14,858 nucleotides of DNA from Betaproteobacteria bacterium (GTDB lineage Bacteria > Pseudomonadota > Gammaproteobacteria > Burkholderiales > Burkholderiaceae_E). The notes beneath the pieces were generated by a model. It had not been told where the DNA came from and made no database searches. It saw only the letters and a list, made by a program, of their open reading frames with translations. Positions 13,699 to 14,858 of the stretch are shown here, one piece after another. A program made the translations under genes and the position numbers. The stretch lies in assembly GCA_009922405.1 (NCBI GenBank), contig RFVZ01000038.1:1-14858 (forward strand), in the 5' to 3' direction. The first letter of the stretch is position 1; each line of letters starts with the position of its first letter.

Positions 13699-14858
13699 CA
13701 AAAAAATCCGACGCTCACCTGGAACAACTTCTCGACTGCCGGCACGTGTTTGCGATCGTCACAAAAAACAATGACGTGGTCGTCACTCTCGATCACCGTA
13801 TCGTGATGAGCCATGATGACCCGCGATGAGCCATCGGGATCACGCCGCACCAGTGCGCCGATCATCGCGCTCTTGGGCAGCGCCAATTGTTCGATCCGCC
13901 GGCCGACCACTTTGGACGAAGCGGCATCGCCATGGGCAACCGCTTCGAGCGCTTCAGCCGCACCACGGCGCAACGAATGGACCGCTGCCATATCGCCGCC
14001 ACGTACATAAGTTAAAAGCTTACCAATGGTCGCCTGAGCCGGCACGATGGCGATATCAATTCGGCTACCTTGCATCAGTTCGGCATACGCGCGCCGATTA
14101 ATGAGCGCAATCGTTCGGCTCGCGCCCATCCGCTTGGCGAGCAAGCCCGCCATGATGTTGTTTTCATCGTCGCTGGTGACCGCGACAAACAAGTCGGTCG
14201 AATCGACCCCTTCGTCACTCAGCAACTCTTCATCGGTCACATCACCCTCCAGCACCACGACGGACGACGGCACTTCCTGAGCCAGATACTCGGCCCGCGT
14301 TCGCGATCGCTCGATGATCTTGACCTCGTAACGCTCTCCCAGTGCTCGCGCGAGGCGCAGTCCAATCCGGCCACCACCGGCAATCATCACGCGGCGTACC
14401 GGCTTATCCATGCGCCGTAACTCACCCATCACGGTGCGGATATGCTCGCTGGGCGCGAGAAAAAAGACTTCATCGCCTGGTTCGACCATCGTGTCGCCAT
14501 CGGGTCGAATCGCGTGGTCATTGCGAAAAATAGAAACGATTCGAGTGTCGATGTTAGGAATATGGCTGCGCAGCTCTCGGATCGGATGTCGCACCAATGG
14601 GCCCCCTGCATAGGCGCGCACCGCGATCAGGCTGACCCGGCCCCCTGCAAATTCAAGTACCTGCAGGGCCTCCGGGAATTCAATCAATTTGGAGATGGTT
14701 TCGGTCACGGTCTGTTCGGGACAGATCATGTGATTGACCGCAAACCCACCCTCGCCCAGCAAATCCGGATAGGCATCGAAATCGGTCGAGCGCACGCGCG
14801 CGATCCGCAGGGGCAAATTGAACAAGCGCGCCGCGACCTGACACGCCACCAGATTGGT
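13698..14858 (-). CDS. trkA: Trk potassium transporter regulatory subunit TrkA (N-terminus cut by window edge)
   Basis: 386 residues are present and about 78 N-terminal residues, including the first dinucleotide-binding fold, lie beyond 14858. The visible part begins at TNLVACQVAARLFN, equivalent to about residue 78 of E. coli TrkA, and stays open to the edge. The first RCK_C domain follows (GDEVFFLAPSEHIRTVM). A second Rossmann domain has GGGRIG at 161-166 of this fragment and the ribose-binding acid E183. Then come TDLFVAVTSDDENNIMAGLL, LAKRMGA and SLRRGAAEALEAVAHGD, and a C-terminal RCK_C domain. TrkA binds NAD(H)/ATP and gates TrkH from the cytoplasm. The first in-frame GTG at 14849 is an internal valine, not a start. 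I expect ntrY/ntrX genes upstream from the order common in Burkholderiales, but that is not visible here. Confidence 0.97.
   Translation of the reverse strand, partial: TNLVACQVAARLFNLPLRIARVRSTDFDAYPDLLGEGGFAVNHMICPEQTVTETISKLIEFPEALQVLEFAGGRVSLIAVRAYAGGPLVRHPIRELRSHIPNIDTRIVSIFRNDHAIRPDGDTMVEPGDEVFFLAPSEHIRTVMGELRRMDKPVRRVMIAGGGRIGLRLARALGERYEVKIIERSRTRAEYLAQEVPSSVVVLEGDVTDEELLSDEGVDSTDLFVAVTSDDENNIMAGLLAKRMGASRTIALINRRAYAELMQGSRIDIAIVPAQATIGKLLTYVRGGDMAAVHSLRRGAAEALEAVAHGDAASSKVVGRRIEQLALPKSAMIGALVRRDPDGSSRVIMAHHDTVIESDDHVIVFCDDRKHVPAVEKLFQVSVGFF

Overview
The window looks like ordinary chromosome from a betaproteobacterium, most likely of the order Burkholderiales. The evidence is the co-occurrence of families largely confined to that group (a DUF1840 protein, a DUF3567 protein, a TorF-type porin in front of glnK-amtB, ubiK followed by comM), the typical gene order, and the high-GC codon use. 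I see no rRNA, tRNA, insertion sequence, phage gene, CRISPR array or replication origin. Both ends cut through genes: amtB on the left and trkA on the right. No gene here is recognisably part of an undescribed system. The parts worth a second look are regulatory sites and short tandem repeats.

Region 1 (1-2330, minus strand) is a nitrogen-uptake operon: TorF-type outer-membrane porin, then glnK (PII signal protein), then amtB (ammonium channel, partial). A sigma-54 type -24/-12 element (2183-2199) and two NtrC-like 17-bp sites (2291-2307 and 2311-2327) lie upstream of the porin, so all three genes are probably induced together under nitrogen limitation. A GNRA-capped perfect hairpin separates porin from glnK.

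Region 2 (2493-4394, plus strand) is ubiK (ubiquinone-biosynthesis accessory factor) followed by comM (AAA+ branch-migration helicase of natural transformation). Region 3 (4391-5640, minus) is a two-gene unit: an uncharacterised cupin-like protein and a PaiB-type FMN-binding protein. The comM and paiB stop codons share one CTAG. Region 4 (5768-7039) has a small acidic orphan protein (plus), an uncharacterised lipoprotein (minus), and a DUF1840 protein (plus, divergent from the lipoprotein).

Region 5 (7090-14858, all minus) reads in transcription order trkA (partial), trkH, a DUF3567 protein, an alpha/beta hydrolase, and metH (full-length cobalamin-dependent methionine synthase). trkA and trkH overlap in TGATG and form a potassium-uptake system.

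A recurring oddity is short tandem repeats with 9-13 bp units clustered between 2.4 and 7.1 kb: an 11-bp array upstream of ubiK, in-frame 9-bp and 12-bp arrays inside paiB and the DUF1840 gene, a 9-bp array across the lipoprotein start, and a 13-bp array across the metH stop. The coding arrays fall in linkers or terminal tails, not in conserved cores.
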